In this document: positions 63,034-64,000 of the stretch, piece after piece
How positions within the stretch are numbered: the stretch's first letter is position 1
Layout of the letters: each line of letters begins with the position of its first letter
Source of the DNA: Psychrosphaera haliotis
GTDB lineage: Bacteria; Pseudomonadota; Gammaproteobacteria; Enterobacterales; Alteromonadaceae
Direction of reading: 5' to 3'
Assembly: GCF_039523615.1 (NCBI RefSeq)
Contig: NZ_BAAAFQ010000010.1
Coordinates: 1 to 64,000 of the forward strand
Length of the DNA: 64,000 bases
Notes under the pieces: model-generated
Database searches by the model: none
The model's input: only the letters and a program-made list of their open reading frames with translations
What the model was told of the DNA's origin: nothing
Program-made: the position numbers and the translations under genes

Positions 63034-63086
63034 AATGTTTCCCTTTAAATTATTGAAGTGTGTTTCAATTTTGATATATACATACT

Positions 63087-63102
63087 AGCAAGTAGTGAGC
63101 CA
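63087..63102 (-). promoter_or_regulatory. Sigma-54 promoter of the second PEP-CTERM gene
   Basis: Read on the minus strand: TGGCTC-N5-TTGCT, one mismatch from TGGCAC-N5-TTGCW. The predicted start at about 63077 gives a leader of about 44 bases, almost the same as for the other PEP-CTERM gene. Confidence 0.75.
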
Positions 63103-63183
63103 ACTTTAAAACACATTAAAAACAACAACTTACAATTAAACTTATTATAGTTGTTAAATTATCTGACAATGATTGCTGAACCA

Positions 63184-64000
63184 TTAAAGGCTAGAAATAT
63201 AGTGGCCTGAGCCAAAAAGATCTTTAGGATCAAAACCTAACTTTAACTTTCTATGCAAATGAACCAATTCAGGGCTAAAACCTAAGCTATTTGTTTGCAT
63301 CGCTCTTATCGCAGATCGATAGCCCGAAAACCCGAGGGCATTGAACTTACTTAACATTTCGTCGTAACACTTTAATGCCGAGTCATCTTCTTCTTTTATT
63401 GTTCTATCAAAAATAATAGATATGACGCAATCAGCCGCTTTTTCATTTAAAAGGGTGATAGATAGTGCAGGATCAAACTTGTACTTGAGAGAAACGGTAC
63501 TTGCGGTTTCAATCATTAAGGCTAACGTCTCTCTGGTTAATGGCCCTATAGGGGCAAGCCAAATAAGCCCAACATTATCGGCATCCGGGTTGCCGGTTGA
63601 TACAAACTCTCTCATACGATAATAAGCGCTGTTGATAAAGTAGTTGGTAGGCTTACCCTGCTTAAGACCGATAAGCTCATTAAGTACTTCTAGCGGTTTA
63701 GATAATGATGCAATTTTACTGTTTGGTCGCTTCTGAACAAAATTAGAGGAAGAAAATTTAAGTGCCGTCTTCGCTAGGTTAGGCGATAACATAATTGCTT
63801 TATGTTGAACTGATTTGAGTGCTTTTTTAACACTTGAAACTTTATAGCTCAATTCTGCTGAGCTATCGGCATATATAGCACCAGATATTGTCCAAGGTGA
63901 GATATCATGTTTTTTTATTAACCGATTGTACAAGTTAGAAGGCAGAGGTACGTTATTGTCTGCTTCTTTAAAAGGATAGCGCACCATAGCTTGAATCCCT
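63184..64000 (-). CDS. FAD-linked oxidase, C-terminal part (VAO/4-cresol-dehydrogenase type), cut by the window edge
   Basis: The frame stays open to the last base, so the N-terminal part (with the FAD-binding PCMH domain) lies outside. The visible 267+ residues resemble the substrate-binding cap and C-terminus of the vanillyl-alcohol oxidase family: GLIWLAPIGPLTRE, KYKFDPALSITLLNEKAADC, and the end motif LHRKLKLGFDPKDLFGSGHYI, which mirrors the LDP-N-x-L-x-x-G-R-Y ending of those enzymes. It lies 150 bases before the second PEP-CTERM gene on the same strand. Substrate unknown. Confidence 0.75.
   Translation of the reverse strand, partial: GIQAMVRYPFKEADNNVPLPSNLYNRLIKKHDISPWTISGAIYADSSAELSYKVSSVKKALKSVQHKAIMLSPNLAKTALKFSSSNFVQKRPNSKIASLSKPLEVLNELIGLKQGKPTNYFINSAYYRMREFVSTGNPDADNVGLIWLAPIGPLTRETLALMIETASTVSLKYKFDPALSITLLNEKAADCVISIIFDRTIKEEDDSALKCYDEMLSKFNALGFSGYRSAIRAMQTNSLGFSPELVHLHRKLKLGFDPKDLFGSGHYISSL

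Overview
The window looks like chromosomal DNA of a marine gammaproteobacterium of the order Alteromonadales, most likely Colwelliaceae (Thalassotalea/Colwellia-like). This is inferred from low GC, AT-rich spacers, strong similarity of TrmA, SthA, HemE, NudC, Rsd, FabR, SlyX, YheV and YheS to their E. coli counterparts, and a complete XrtA (exosortase A)/PEP-CTERM surface-polysaccharide locus. No tRNA, rRNA, insertion sequence, prophage or CRISPR array was found. The right edge cuts a gene.

Region 1 (1-19.4 kb) is mostly housekeeping. It holds a membrane-anchored RRM protein, trmA, a four-gene unit of unknown function (beta-domain/TM protein, XRE regulator with a C-terminal membrane helix, 47-aa membrane peptide, small soluble beta protein), and fabR divergent from a fatty-acid desaturase with a FabR-type operator between them. 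These are followed by sthA, hemE, nudC and rsd (the rsd-nudC-hemE order known from E. coli), a gene of unknown function, fkpA, a WD40 lipoprotein overlapping slyX, yheV, yheS, a TIGR02444-like gene, and a His/Asp/Glu-rich TonB receptor divergent from a small membrane protein. A well-formed promoter and an intrinsic terminator on the plus strand between hemE and nudC suggest an unannotated small RNA of about 80 nt.

Region 2 (19.4-62 kb) is the polysaccharide/exosortase locus. A minus-strand arm encodes the export machinery: outer-membrane lipoprotein, chain-length protein, tyrosine autokinase, and outer-membrane beta-barrel. A divergent plus-strand arm encodes the priming sugar transferase, a deacetylase, exosortase A fused to an EpsI domain, glycosyltransferases, two asparagine-synthase-type amidotransferases, a ligase/polymerase, a Wzx flippase, three acyltransferase-3 proteins, a GMC oxidoreductase with a small Tat-signal partner, UDP-ManNAcA synthesis (wecB/wecC), a FemAB-like protein and the large TPR lipoprotein of PEP-CTERM systems. 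The inferred product is an O-acylated polysaccharide containing ManNAcA, made and exported at the cell surface, with exosortase anchoring PEP-CTERM proteins that are probably modified by the same sugars.

Region 3 (49 kb and 62-63 kb) supplies two exosortase substrates, both ending in a PEP-CTERM signal. Each has a close match to a sigma-54 (-24/-12) promoter a short distance upstream of its start codon, and I found no such match in front of the polysaccharide genes. This suggests that the anchored proteins are controlled by RpoN separately from the polysaccharide operons. The last gene is the C-terminal part of a VAO-type FAD-linked oxidase running off the window.
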